The notes: generated by a model from the sequence alone, not told the origin. DNA of 64,000 bases from Dactylosporangium sp040689395 (GCF_040689395.1 NZ_JBFAZX010000010.1:62001-126000), one strand, 5' to 3'. Shown: positions 16,703 to 25,343, counted from the stretch's first letter. A program made the numbers and translations.

Positions 16703-18697
16703 GTGCCCGCACTCGAAACCGACCTTCAACACGAACGCGAACACCTCGCCGCGTCACGACAGGCGCTCAAACGCATGCGCGAGCATGCCGAGGAGCTCTT
16801 CTCCACCGGAGACAAGGTCGCCGGGGATGCGTACGCCGCGGAGACGCTCGGCCGGCACCTGGCCCGGCGCATCGCCGATCTCGCCGACAACCCCGACACG
16901 CCGCTGTTCTTCGGGCGGCTCGACCTCGACGACCACCAGTACCACGTCGGGCGCCGGCACGTGACCGACGCCGCCGGCGAGCCGATGGTCCTCGACTGGC
17001 GGGCACCCCTGTCACGCAAGTTCTACCAGGCCAGCGTCCGCGACCCGCAAGGCGTCGACGTGCGCCGGCGCTTCGGGTTCGTCAAAGGCGACCTCACCAG
17101 CTTCGAGGACGAACACCTCACCGCCGGGCAGGACATCGGGACCAGCCGCATCCTGCTCGACGAGATCGAGCGGCCCCGCGTCGGACCCATGCGCGACATC
17201 GTCGCCACCATCCAGCCGGAGCAGGACGAACTGGTCCGCGCCGACCTCGAAACCTCCATCTGCGTCCAGGGCGCTCCCGGCACGGGAAAGACCGCGGTCG
17301 GTCTCCACCGTGCGGCGTACCTGCTGTACCTGCATCGGGAGCGCCTCCGCCGGGCCGGGGTGCTGATCGTCGGTCCGAACCAGGCGTTCCTCGGCTACAT
17401 CGCCTCGGTTCTGCCCGCCCTGGGCGAGCTCGAAGTCCAGCAGTCCACGATCGAAGACCTGATCGCCCGCGTGCCGGTCCGCGTCACCGACCCGGTCGAC
17501 GCGCAGGTGGTCAAGCACGATCCACGCATCGCAGAGGTGCTGCACCGGGCGCTTTGGTCACGGTTGTCCCGGCCGGAGGAGCCGCTGCAGGTCTCGGACG
17601 GCGCGTACCGCTGGCGGGTCAGCGTCGAGGCGCTGCGCCGGGTCATCGACGACGTACGGCGCGAGGATCCGCCCTACGCGCTGGGCCGGGAGCGGGCCCG
17701 GGCGCGCATCGTCTCCCTGCTGCAGCGCCAGGCCGAGGCCAAGTCCGGCGAGTCGCCGCCCGAGAGCTGGGCACGAAAGATGGGCAAGTCCCGGCCCGTG
17801 GCCGAGGCACTTGACGCGGCATGGCCGGCGGTCACGCCCGAGGGGCTCGTCTTCGATCTTCTCCGCGATCCGGAGGTGCTCGCCGTGTCCGCCGAAGGCC
17901 TCCTGACGGCCGACGAGCAGGCCGCGATCGTCTGGGTGAAGCCGCCCCGCACCCCGCGCGCCACCAAGTGGTCCGCCGCCGACCTCGTGCTCATCGACGA
18001 GGTGGCGGGACTTCTCGAACGCCAGGCCAGCGTCGGCCACATCGTCGTTGACGAGGCGCAGGATCTCTCGCCGATGCAGTACCGCGCGATCGCCCGCCGC
18101 AGCACGCACGGCTCGATCACCCTCCTCGGCGATCTCGCACAGGGCACATCGCCGTGGGCTGCGACCGACTGGGCCGAGTCGCTGCGTCACCTGGGCAAGC
18201 CCGAGGCCGGGATCGTGCCGCTCAGCGTCGGCTTCCGCGTGCCGGACGCGGTCGTCGCGCTCGCCAACCGGCTGCTGCCCGCGCTCGCCGTCAACGTCCC
18301 ACCGGCCGTTTCGCTGCGCCGCGACGGCGAACTGACCGTCCAAGCCTTCGACGACCTCGCGACCGCCGCGGTCGCCGAGGCGAAAGCCGCCATGACGTAC
18401 CCAGGTTCCATCGGCGTGATCGCCGCCGACCACCAGATCGATCAGATGCGCACCGCGCTCGAAGAGGCAGGCGTGCAGCCCGCGGATCTCGACAGCCCCG
18501 TCGCCGGCAGGGTCACCGTCGTGCCGGCGACCCTCGCCAAGGGCCTGGAGTACGACCACGTCATCGTGATCGAGCCAGCCGCCATCGTCGCAGCCGAGCC
18601 GCGTGGCCTGCATCGGCTGTACGTGGTGCTCACCCGCGCCGTTTCCCGGCTCAGCGTGCTGCACCGCGAACCGCTGCCGGCCGCGCTCCTCAGCTGA
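16703..18697 (+). CDS. HelR/HelD-like superfamily 1 helicase (RNA polymerase-associated)
   Basis: A 664-residue UvrD-like ATPase of HelR/HelD type. An N-terminal coiled coil (residues 1-40) is followed by a conserved block (RRFGFVKGDLTSFEDEHLTA), Walker A GAPGTGKTAVGLHR near 190, Walker B VDEAQDLSPMQYRAIA near 448, motif V KGLEYDHVIVIEP, and C-terminal LYVVLTRAVSRLSVLH. Proteins of this group push into the RNA polymerase channels, release stalled complexes and, for HelR, displace rifamycins. It lacks DNA-repair UvrD features. GTG start after GAGG. It is preceded by the duplicated leader, so expression is probably attenuated or induced. It is monocistronic. Confidence 0.85.
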   Translation: MPALETDLQHEREHLAASRQALKRMREHAEELFSTGDKVAGDAYAAETLGRHLARRIADLADNPDTPLFFGRLDLDDHQYHVGRRHVTDAAGEPMVLDWRAPLSRKFYQASVRDPQGVDVRRRFGFVKGDLTSFEDEHLTAGQDIGTSRILLDEIERPRVGPMRDIVATIQPEQDELVRADLETSICVQGAPGTGKTAVGLHRAAYLLYLHRERLRRAGVLIVGPNQAFLGYIASVLPALGELEVQQSTIEDLIARVPVRVTDPVDAQVVKHDPRIAEVLHRALWSRLSRPEEPLQVSDGAYRWRVSVEALRRVIDDVRREDPPYALGRERARARIVSLLQRQAEAKSGESPPESWARKMGKSRPVAEALDAAWPAVTPEGLVFDLLRDPEVLAVSAEGLLTADEQAAIVWVKPPRTPRATKWSAADLVLIDEVAGLLERQASVGHIVVDEAQDLSPMQYRAIARRSTHGSITLLGDLAQGTSPWAATDWAESLRHLGKPEAGIVPLSVGFRVPDAVVALANRLLPALAVNVPPAVSLRRDGELTVQAFDDLATAAVAEAKAAMTYPGSIGVIAADHQIDQMRTALEEAGVQPADLDSPVAGRVTVVPATLAKGLEYDHVIVIEPAAIVAAEPRGLHRLYVVLTRAVSRLSVLHREPLPAALLS

Positions 18698-18899
18698 GCC
18701 CCGGTCGGTTTCCGCCGCTGACCGGACCGGACTCGGTCCTCGCCTCCGTGGCGTGGGACTGCCGGACGGATGAACCAGCCGGCCGTGGGTAGCACGGTGA
18801 TCCGAGATCACCGTGAGGAAGGGATCTGCATGGTCGGCGTCGTGGGATGGCAGCAGGCCGGGTCGAGGCTGAGCTCGGGCGCAGTACGCCTCTCCCGCG

Positions 18900-20828
18900 A
18901 TGCCGAATCGGCGCGATCCGGTAAGCCGAGTCATGAGCGTGGATGACGCGGTGCCTGCCGCCGGTGGTGGCCCGGAGGCTGGACCCGCTCCGGACCGCTC
19001 GGAGATTCCTTCCGGGTTTGGTAGCCGTGAGGGTGAGCTCGCCCTACTGCGCGCGTACGAGCCGGTGATCCGGTACACAGCCGGCGAACTGTTCCTGCCG
19101 ACAGCCGTCGACGCCTACGTTGGCCAGACCAGCCTGTGGCATCGGCGCCCGGGTGAACGACGCGAGGAATGCCTGGCCCAGCCCGGTGAGCTGACACTGG
19201 AGCGGCTGGCCGCGGAGGGGGAGCGGTTCGCCGGAGACGGCCTGTACCTGCGCCTTGTCGACCGTCCGATGCATGGTGCCGAGTACCGGCGATGGCGCCG
19301 TGAAGGAGCGCAGCCGTCGTTTCGGCCGAGTAGCCGCTTCGCCGCCGTCGGGCTGTTCGCGCGGCTCGTCGACGCCGGTCTCCGTCTGTCCCTTCTTCTG
19401 CGGGGGACAGTGCCCGGCGGCACCCGGGCGGCGGCGCACCGGCTGTACGTCACGCGTATGCAGGCGGACGATCATCCCTACTACGCGAGAGTGGTCCGGG
19501 ACGGCGGCTACGTCGCCCTGCAGTACTGGTACTTCTACCCGATGAACGACTGGCGCTCGACGTTCAGCGGGGTCAACGACCACGAGGCCGACTGGGAACA
19601 GGTGACGATCTTTCTCGGTGAGACACTCAGCGGCGCATTGCGCCCGGCCTGGGTGGCGTTCTCGGCCCACGACGAAGTCGGCGACGACCTGCGTAGACGC
19701 TGGGACGACCCGGACATCGAGTTCGTCGGTACGCATCCAGTGGTGTACGCGGGGGCCGGATCGCACGCCGGTGCCTACCTACCCGGTGAATACGTGACGA
19801 CCGTCGCCCTGACGTGGCCGAATCGCCTCGCGGCCGCGTCGCGCCAGGTGGCACGGACTCTGCTGCCCTGGGTCAGGGACATGCCCGAGACGCCCGCCGG
19901 TATCCCATTCATCGACTACCACCGCGGCGACGGCCCGGGCATCGGAGTGGGAGAGGGCCTGGCCTGGCATCCGGTGTTGATCGACGACCACACTCCCTGG
20001 ATTCGTGGCTTCCGAGGGTTGTGGGGCCTGGACACACGGGACCACTTCGGCGGCGAGCGGGCGCCGGCCGGGCCCCGGTATGAGCGCGATGGGTCGGTCC
20101 GGCCAGGCTGGGCGAACCCGGTGGCGTGGGCCGGCCTCGACGAGGAGTACCCCACTGTCGAGCACGGTGCCGTGCTGCGGGATAGCCGCGCGAGCTGGCT
20201 GGAACAGCGCCTTGCCGAGATCGCCGTCGAGATCGACGTCCACCGGCAGGCGTCGCGGGAGTCGCGCGCCAGCGACCGGGCCAGGGCGGCCTACACGAGC
20301 CAAGGTGCGGACAAGACCCACAGCCGTGGCAAGACCGGCTACGGCCAGGACGGCAGGGAGACCATCGCGCGGCTGCACACCGAGCAGACCGCGCTGCGCG
20401 AGGAGCTCGATGCGATCGTCCGCGCGAGAACCGAGCCGCCCGTCGAGGCTCCACACGCCCATCTGCGCCGCCGTGCTCTTCCGCTCGCCGCCGACGCCCC
20501 ACGCCAGCGGTTCCTGGCGATATGGTCGGCCGCATCGGTGTCGGTCATGCTGGCCGGAGTCGCGCTCGTCGTGATAAGCCCGCCAATCGGAGTGCTCTGG
20601 TCGTTCGCCGCGCTCATGGTGCTCATGCTCGGAATCGAGTCGGCGGCTCGCGGCCGGCTGGTGCGGTTCACGGCAACCATGGCCGCGGCCGGCGCCACCG
20701 TGTTCGCCGTCCTGGGCGTCGTCGAGGTCGTCGTCCGCAACTGGCGGGCCGGAGCGGCAGCCATGCTGATCCTCGCATCATGCGTTCTGCTCGTCGGCAA
20801 CCTGCGCGCATGGATGACGACCCGTTGA
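18900..20828 (+). CDS. Vps62-like large protein with C-terminal membrane domain
   Basis: A 642-residue protein. Residues about 205-235 contain LQYWYFYPMNDWRSTF and NDHEADWEQVTIFL, the core pattern of Vps62-related and NPP1-like folds (compare the HDWE-type motif), continued by THPVVYAGAGSHAGAYLPG near 285. Residues about 420-510 are charged and helical, with a polar linker. The last 100 residues hold about four membrane helices (first SVSVMLAGVALVVI). There is no N-terminal signal, so the large domain is predicted cytoplasmic unless the topology is unusual. The function is unknown. ATG 18900 is used; ATG 18933 is an alternative. It lies 28 nt before the sigma factor gene. Confidence 0.65.
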   Translation: MPNRRDPVSRVMSVDDAVPAAGGGPEAGPAPDRSEIPSGFGSREGELALLRAYEPVIRYTAGELFLPTAVDAYVGQTSLWHRRPGERREECLAQPGELTLERLAAEGERFAGDGLYLRLVDRPMHGAEYRRWRREGAQPSFRPSSRFAAVGLFARLVDAGLRLSLLLRGTVPGGTRAAAHRLYVTRMQADDHPYYARVVRDGGYVALQYWYFYPMNDWRSTFSGVNDHEADWEQVTIFLGETLSGALRPAWVAFSAHDEVGDDLRRRWDDPDIEFVGTHPVVYAGAGSHAGAYLPGEYVTTVALTWPNRLAAASRQVARTLLPWVRDMPETPAGIPFIDYHRGDGPGIGVGEGLAWHPVLIDDHTPWIRGFRGLWGLDTRDHFGGERAPAGPRYERDGSVRPGWANPVAWAGLDEEYPTVEHGAVLRDSRASWLEQRLAEIAVEIDVHRQASRESRASDRARAAYTSQGADKTHSRGKTGYGQDGRETIARLHTEQTALREELDAIVRARTEPPVEAPHAHLRRRALPLAADAPRQRFLAIWSAASVSVMLAGVALVVISPPIGVLWSFAALMVLMLGIESAARGRLVRFTATMAAAGATVFAVLGVVEVVVRNWRAGAAAMLILASCVLLVGNLRAWMTTR

Positions 20829-20856
20829 GACGGCGCCAGAGGCGATTAGGGCTGGA

Positions 20857-21423
20857 ATGCCGAGCAACGCGTGCAACGACTCTGAAGCAGATCTCGTTCT
20901 GGTAGGTGTGAACCCGTCTGAGGAGCAGGATTTCACGGAGTTCGTTCGGGTCAATGGAGACCAGTTACTCAGATTCGCGCGGCTGCTGGTGCCGGACGCC
21001 GCCGAGGCCGAGGATGTCCTGCAGACCGCCCTGCTGCGGTTGACCAAGCACTGGTCAAGACAATTGGAATCTCCGGAGGCATACGTCCGGGCGGCGCTTG
21101 TGAATCTCGCGAAGGATCGCGGCCGGCGCAGCCATCTCGTCCCTGTCCCCGTACAGGCTGACCCGGACTTGTTGGCTGCCGGGCGCGATCACGCTGAGGC
21201 GGTCGCTGCCCGAGCGCACCTCGACCAAATACTCGGCGCCCTTCCGCCTCGCCAGCGGGTGACGGTCGTCCTGCGCGTCATCGATGGACTCAGTGAAGCC
21301 GAGACAGCGGCCGTCATGAGGTGCTCGCCAGGAACGGTCAAGAGCAACCTCGCGCGCGGACTACTCAAGGTCCGCACCGCCCTGGAATCTTCCCTTGCCT
21401 CCGTAGAGAGGACGACGCGATGA
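20857..21423 (+). CDS. SigE-family ECF RNA polymerase sigma factor
   Basis: A 188-residue ECF-type sigma factor. Region 2 lies around residues 25-90 (EEQDFTEFVRVNGDQLLRFA, AEAEDVLQTALLRLTKHW). Region 4 lies around 128-175 (ALPPRQRVTVVLRVIDGLSE, then CSPGTVKSNLARGL). It binds core polymerase and directs it to its own promoter set. ATG 20857 has AGGG upstream; GTG 20908 would give a more usual family length. Its TGA overlaps the ATG of the next gene (ATGA), so the two proteins are translationally coupled, the usual arrangement for a sigma factor and its membrane regulator. Confidence 0.9.
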   Translation: MPSNACNDSEADLVLVGVNPSEEQDFTEFVRVNGDQLLRFARLLVPDAAEAEDVLQTALLRLTKHWSRQLESPEAYVRAALVNLAKDRGRRSHLVPVPVQADPDLLAAGRDHAEAVAARAHLDQILGALPPRQRVTVVLRVIDGLSEAETAAVMRCSPGTVKSNLARGLLKVRTALESSLASVERTTR

Positions 21424-22172
21424 ACACGATTCTGCCCTCGCCGCACGATCCGGCTGAGGAACTGCGCAGGCTGGCAACGGCTGCCACGCCGACAGTGCAC
21501 GCCCGGGCTGACCTCGCGCGAACGGTCCTCAACCGCGCTCGTCGCCAGCGGCGTGTACGGCGCCTGGGCAAGGTTGCGGCCGCTGTCGGCGGTGGTCTCG
21601 TGGTGTTGACCACGGTGGCGGCGGCGAACCTGCTCGGCCGCAGTGACTACTTCACCGTCACCGAACCGAGTGAAGTCATGGAATCCACGATCAATGTGGG
21701 GGAACGCGTCGTACTCAACAAAAAGCTGTCGCCCGCCCGCGGAGACATCGTCATCGTGCACCTCGCCCGTGACGGTTACACATACGACGCCATTTTTCGG
21801 GTCGTCGCTCTCTCCGGTGACACGATCGGGTGCCCGACCGGCCCGGCCGGGCGATGCGAGGGGGTCGTCGTCAACGGAACAACCTTGCCCGAGCCTTACC
21901 TCGGCGCAGCGGTCACCGACCCGTTCCCCACCTCCACGGTGCCGGATCACATGATCTTCCTCCTCGGCGACAACCGCGCCCGCGCCCACGACTCCCGGTT
22001 CATCGGACCGGTCCGGCTCACCGACGTCGGTGGCGTGGCGGTGCGGATCGAGAACCGCAACGGTCAGGTCCGAGCCGTTCCAGGTGCCCCGGCTCACCCC
22101 GGCCCCGGCGATAGGGACAACGTCGATCCCGCCACACAGGTCCCACCGGCATTCGTTGGGTCGCCGCGGTAG
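21420..22172 (+). CDS. Membrane protein with catalytically dead signal-peptidase-I fold; candidate anti-sigma factor
   Basis: A 250-residue protein. Residues 1-50 are cytoplasmic and rich in Arg (VLNRARRQRRVRRLG); residues 51-70 form one membrane helix; residues 77-210 match signal peptidase I (S26). The pattern PSxSMxxT appears as TEPSEVMESTINVGERVVLN with Val86 instead of the Ser nucleophile. The (K)R-V-x-x-L-x-G-D box appears as IFRVVALSGDTIG with Phe126 instead of the Lys base. The structural box GDNRARAHDSR (183-193) is kept. Protease activity is therefore not expected. Translational coupling to the sigma factor and the single-pass layout suggest an anti-sigma or sensor role (inference). 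Annotators may call it LepB. Confidence 0.75.
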   Translation: MNTILPSPHDPAEELRRLATAATPTVHARADLARTVLNRARRQRRVRRLGKVAAAVGGGLVVLTTVAAANLLGRSDYFTVTEPSEVMESTINVGERVVLNKKLSPARGDIVIVHLARDGYTYDAIFRVVALSGDTIGCPTGPAGRCEGVVVNGTTLPEPYLGAAVTDPFPTSTVPDHMIFLLGDNRARAHDSRFIGPVRLTDVGGVAVRIENRNGQVRAVPGAPAHPGPGDRDNVDPATQVPPAFVGSPR

Positions 22173-22261
22173 ATCAGCAGAATCACAGACGGTGACGATG
22201 TCTTACTCGGAATAGCTTCGTCGCTGACGAATGATGGACCGCGGCCTCAGGATGCATCGGA

Positions 22262-22350
22262 GGCTTGGGCGTCGTCAAGGTCGATGCCGTGGCGCTGGAA
22301 CAGTGGCAGTACGAGGTCACCGGCGGTGGTCGCATCTGGTATGCGATCGA
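22262..22350 (+). pseudogene. Fragment of a RelE/ParE-type toxin gene
   Basis: One frame reads LEQWQYEVTGGGRIWYAI, resembling the central strand of actinobacterial RelE/ParE-family toxins. There is no start upstream in frame and homology is lost after about 30 codons. No antitoxin partner is seen beside it. Confidence 0.4.
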
Positions 22351-22412
22351 AGTGTGCTCACGGCCGATGCCCCGGCTTCACCTCAATGTGAGCTCTGGTA
22401 CAGACTGGTCGA

Positions 22413-23876
22413 ATGAGCCCTGTCAGTCGCGGCCGTAAGGGCAGGCAGAAACGGAACGCCGGGCGAGGATCGGCGGTGCTGCGCGTCGTCGGTGAGCCGG
22501 TCTCGTGTGACTGCCCGGCCTGTTCGGACCCCGACTTCGATCCGGAGCAGGCCTTCGGGGAGCTGGCCGACGCCACGTCGGAGCTGGCGGCCGTCGATGA
22601 CCCGCTGGACGCCGAAATCGGTGCGGCGACGCTGTTGGCGATCTGTTCCGCGAACGGTGCCGAGGGAGCCGTGGCGGATCTGATCTCGCACTTCGAGAGC
22701 CGGTCAACCGCGGGAACGCTCGCGATGCTGCTGGCCATCGGGTCGGTCGCGCCGGGCGACGTCGGCGCGGCGGCGCGCGCGGCGGCGGGGAGGCTCGCGC
22801 GGGCCGGCGTCGCGAAACCGGTATGGGCGGACGAGATCGCCGCACCGGTCACCGTCGAGAATTGTCGTCGCGTTTTCGACCTGCAGGGCACCGCTTCCAT
22901 GCTGGTCTGCTCGTTCCAGCGGGCGGAGCGCGGGCACATGCTCGTGCTGTCCGTCGACCACACCGACTGCGACGCCGCCGTGGACGTCATGCTCGGGGAG
23001 GCGGCAGACCTTCCTGAGGTACTGAAGGAGATGCGGGCGTCAGGCAGGAAGAACGGCCTGGACATCAAGACCGAGTCGATGGAGCCGGCGGAGCTGCGCT
23101 GGTGGATCGAGAACGCCCTCGATGCCCGGGACGTCCATGACGCCGAGGGCGCCGACGACGAATCGGCGGAGCTGTTCGATGCGGAGGGACCCGGGTATCC
23201 GGTGCTCGCGACGCTGGTCCGTGCTCGAATGGCCGCGCTGCCCGAGTCCGACAAGCCTCCGGCGCCGCACGGCGGGTTCGCGGCGGCTCCCGCGTTGGCG
23301 CCCAAGCGGACCAAGCTGGCTGGACCGGCCCCGATCTACCAGGTCAAGGTTGGACTGAAGGGCGCGACGCCGCCGATCTGGCGGCGCCTCGAAGTGCCGG
23401 CGGACGTCAGCCTGGCGCGACTGCACGACATCATCCAGGCGGCGTTCGGCTGGAATGACAGTCACATGCACGTGTTCGAGACGCCGTTCGGGGATTTCGG
23501 TGTCGCGGATCGGGAGCTGGGTTACGGTTCGGACAAGTCGGTCACTCTTGAGCAGGTTGCTCCGGAGGTCAAGAGCAAGATCCGCTACGTTTACGACTTC
23601 GGGGACAACTGGCAGCACGAACTGCTGGTCGAGAAGGTCCTCGACCGTGATCCGGTGGTGCGGTATCCAAGGTGTACCGGCGGGCGGCGAGCCGCGCCAC
23701 CCGACGACTGCGGCGGCATCTGGGGATATCTCGACCTGATCGAAGCGCTCAAGGACCCGGATCACCCGGAACACCGAGACAGCATGGATTGGGTGGGTAT
23801 CGACGACATCGCCGACTTCACCCCTGAACGGTTCGACGCGAAGTCGGTCAACACGGCGCTGTCCGGCCTCACCTGA
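22413..23876 (+). CDS. Plasmid pRiA4b ORF-3 family protein
   Basis: A 487-residue protein. Residues about 300-480 form the pRiA4b ORF-3/IS1096 TnpR-like domain, recognisable from YQVKVGLKGATPPIWRRLEV, then LHDIIQAAFGWNDSHMHVF, IRYVYDFGDNWQHELLVEK and the CGG.WGY block. The N-terminal part has a short cysteine motif (SCDCPACSDPDFDP, residues 31-44) and an otherwise unassigned helical region to about 280. The family often travels with mobile elements and its biochemical role is unknown. ATG 22413 has no clear ribosome site. Its neighbours are gene relics, in line with an accessory island. Confidence 0.85.
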   Translation: MSPVSRGRKGRQKRNAGRGSAVLRVVGEPVSCDCPACSDPDFDPEQAFGELADATSELAAVDDPLDAEIGAATLLAICSANGAEGAVADLISHFESRSTAGTLAMLLAIGSVAPGDVGAAARAAAGRLARAGVAKPVWADEIAAPVTVENCRRVFDLQGTASMLVCSFQRAERGHMLVLSVDHTDCDAAVDVMLGEAADLPEVLKEMRASGRKNGLDIKTESMEPAELRWWIENALDARDVHDAEGADDESAELFDAEGPGYPVLATLVRARMAALPESDKPPAPHGGFAAAPALAPKRTKLAGPAPIYQVKVGLKGATPPIWRRLEVPADVSLARLHDIIQAAFGWNDSHMHVFETPFGDFGVADRELGYGSDKSVTLEQVAPEVKSKIRYVYDFGDNWQHELLVEKVLDRDPVVRYPRCTGGRRAAPPDDCGGIWGYLDLIEALKDPDHPEHRDSMDWVGIDDIADFTPERFDAKSVNTALSGLT

Positions 23877-24024
23877 CCGGCAATGACGGCCGGGTGGGGT
23901 CGCTGGCCGCAAGCCTTGCGCACCCACGCCGGTCCGAGGCAGGCTTCTGGGAGCGCAGTGGCGCTCGGGCCAACCGTGGACCGGGCACCCATCTGCGAAA
24001 CGGACGGTCTAGCGCGACATCCAC

Positions 24025-25266
24025 ATGGACAATGGCACCCGAGATCTGATCCCGTTGGTGGATCGGCTCCGTCGCGATCGCCGCACGCATCCGTACCGGG
24101 GCCGGCGTGAATATTCGCAGGCGGCCCGCGATCTCGCCGACCGGTGCGCGGTGCTGATCGACGCCGGCGCCGCGGCGACGGTGGTCCCTGTGCTGCGCAA
24201 GGCCGTCGACCGGATGACGGCCGCGCTGATGTACATGGACGACTCGTCCGGTGTCGTCGGCGACGACCTGCAGCAGATGATGGAGCTGTACGCGCAGGCC
24301 TGCATCGCGGCACCCCAGAACCCGAGGCGGCTTGCCGGCTGGCTGGTGAAACTCGAGTGCGACGGCCCGGGCTGGCCGCGGATCGTGCTGCGCGACTTCG
24401 CCCCGGCGCTCGGTGCGCCCGGGCTGGCAGAGGTCGAGCGGCTGGTCGCCGACCGGGCCGCGACGGCGGATCCCGAGTCATGGACGGGACTGTTCGCGAT
24501 CCGGGATCTGCGCGAGCAGCTGGCCGAGGTGTCCGGCGACATCGACCGGCACGTCCAAGTGCTGGCCGAACATCTGACCAGCGCGGTGCAGTACGCACGG
24601 ATCGTCGACACGCTGTGTGCGGCCGGCCGGACGGTGGAGGCGATCGCCTGGGCGCGGCGCGGGCTGGCGGAGAAGGCCGGCTGGCCGCATGCCGACCAGC
24701 TCCGCGACACGCTGGTGGCGTTGCTGCTCGAACAGGGCGACAGCGAGGCCGCGCTGGTGGTACGGCGGGCGGAGTTCGAGCGGCACCCGACGCTCGAGGC
24801 CTTCCGGGCGTGGGAGAGCACCGCAGTGCAGGCCGGTGCCGGCGACCCGACATCGGCGGCGGTCGAGCGGCTACGGCAGCGCGCCGCCGAGCAGCCGCTC
24901 TACGTATCCGAACTGGTCGACGTGCTGACGGCGGTCGGTGCCCACGGCGAAGCCTGGACGATCGGCCGGGCGAACGCCGACCGGCTCGGCCGGCAGCGCT
25001 GGCTCGGCCTACTCCAGCGGCGAAGCACGACCGAACCGGCCGACGTGATCGAGCACTACCAGGACCTCATCGAGGAGCAGGTCCGCGACAGCGGCGACAG
25101 GCATCGGTACCGTGGGGCACTGCCGCTGCTCTCGGCCTTGCGGGCGACCTGCCGGGCGGCCGGACAGGAAGCTCGGTTCGCCTCCTACCTGGCCGATTTC
25201 CGCGAACGGCACCGCCGCCGACCGACCCTGATCAAGACACTCGACGACGCCGGATTCCGCGCGTAG
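24025..25266 (+). CDS. SWIM-associated helical-repeat protein lacking the SWIM zinc finger
   Basis: A 413-residue, entirely helical protein that resembles the C-terminal half of actinobacterial SWIM zinc-finger proteins. It shows successive helical hairpins (VVPVLRKAVDRMTAALMYMD, GLAEVERLVADRA, LVALLLEQGDSEAALVVRRAE) and a final ADFRERHRRRPTLIKTLDDA block. No CxCx..CxHC finger is present and no upstream ORF supplies one, so the gene may be N-terminally truncated or belong to a finger-less subfamily. There is no strong ribosome site before ATG 24025. The function is unknown; the fold suggests a protein-interaction role. Confidence 0.6.
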   Translation: MDNGTRDLIPLVDRLRRDRRTHPYRGRREYSQAARDLADRCAVLIDAGAAATVVPVLRKAVDRMTAALMYMDDSSGVVGDDLQQMMELYAQACIAAPQNPRRLAGWLVKLECDGPGWPRIVLRDFAPALGAPGLAEVERLVADRAATADPESWTGLFAIRDLREQLAEVSGDIDRHVQVLAEHLTSAVQYARIVDTLCAAGRTVEAIAWARRGLAEKAGWPHADQLRDTLVALLLEQGDSEAALVVRRAEFERHPTLEAFRAWESTAVQAGAGDPTSAAVERLRQRAAEQPLYVSELVDVLTAVGAHGEAWTIGRANADRLGRQRWLGLLQRRSTTEPADVIEHYQDLIEEQVRDSGDRHRYRGALPLLSALRATCRAAGQEARFASYLADFRERHRRRPTLIKTLDDAGFRA

Positions 25267-25317
25267 TCCCAGGCGATCTTGCCTGCTCGCTCGTCGGCGA
25301 GCTCGGTTTCGTGAACG

Positions 25318-25343
25318 CTCACCTCACCGCGGCCGTCAAGCGG
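25318..25343 (-). promoter_or_regulatory. Third copy of the helicase leader core (orphan)
   Basis: On the minus strand, 23 nt are identical to the 5' part of the helR leaders (CCGCTTGACGGCCGCGGTGA plus GGT). The downstream CACCGC/AGCGG arms are absent, and a GTGA..TCAC mini-hairpin follows instead. No helicase follows; a short frame (VSVHETELADERAG) begins at once. Probably the remnant of another leader-controlled gene. Confidence 0.55.

Noticed and set aside
21420..22172. Calling this gene an active signal peptidase I
   Set aside because: Both the Ser nucleophile and the Lys base positions are replaced (Val86 and Phe126).
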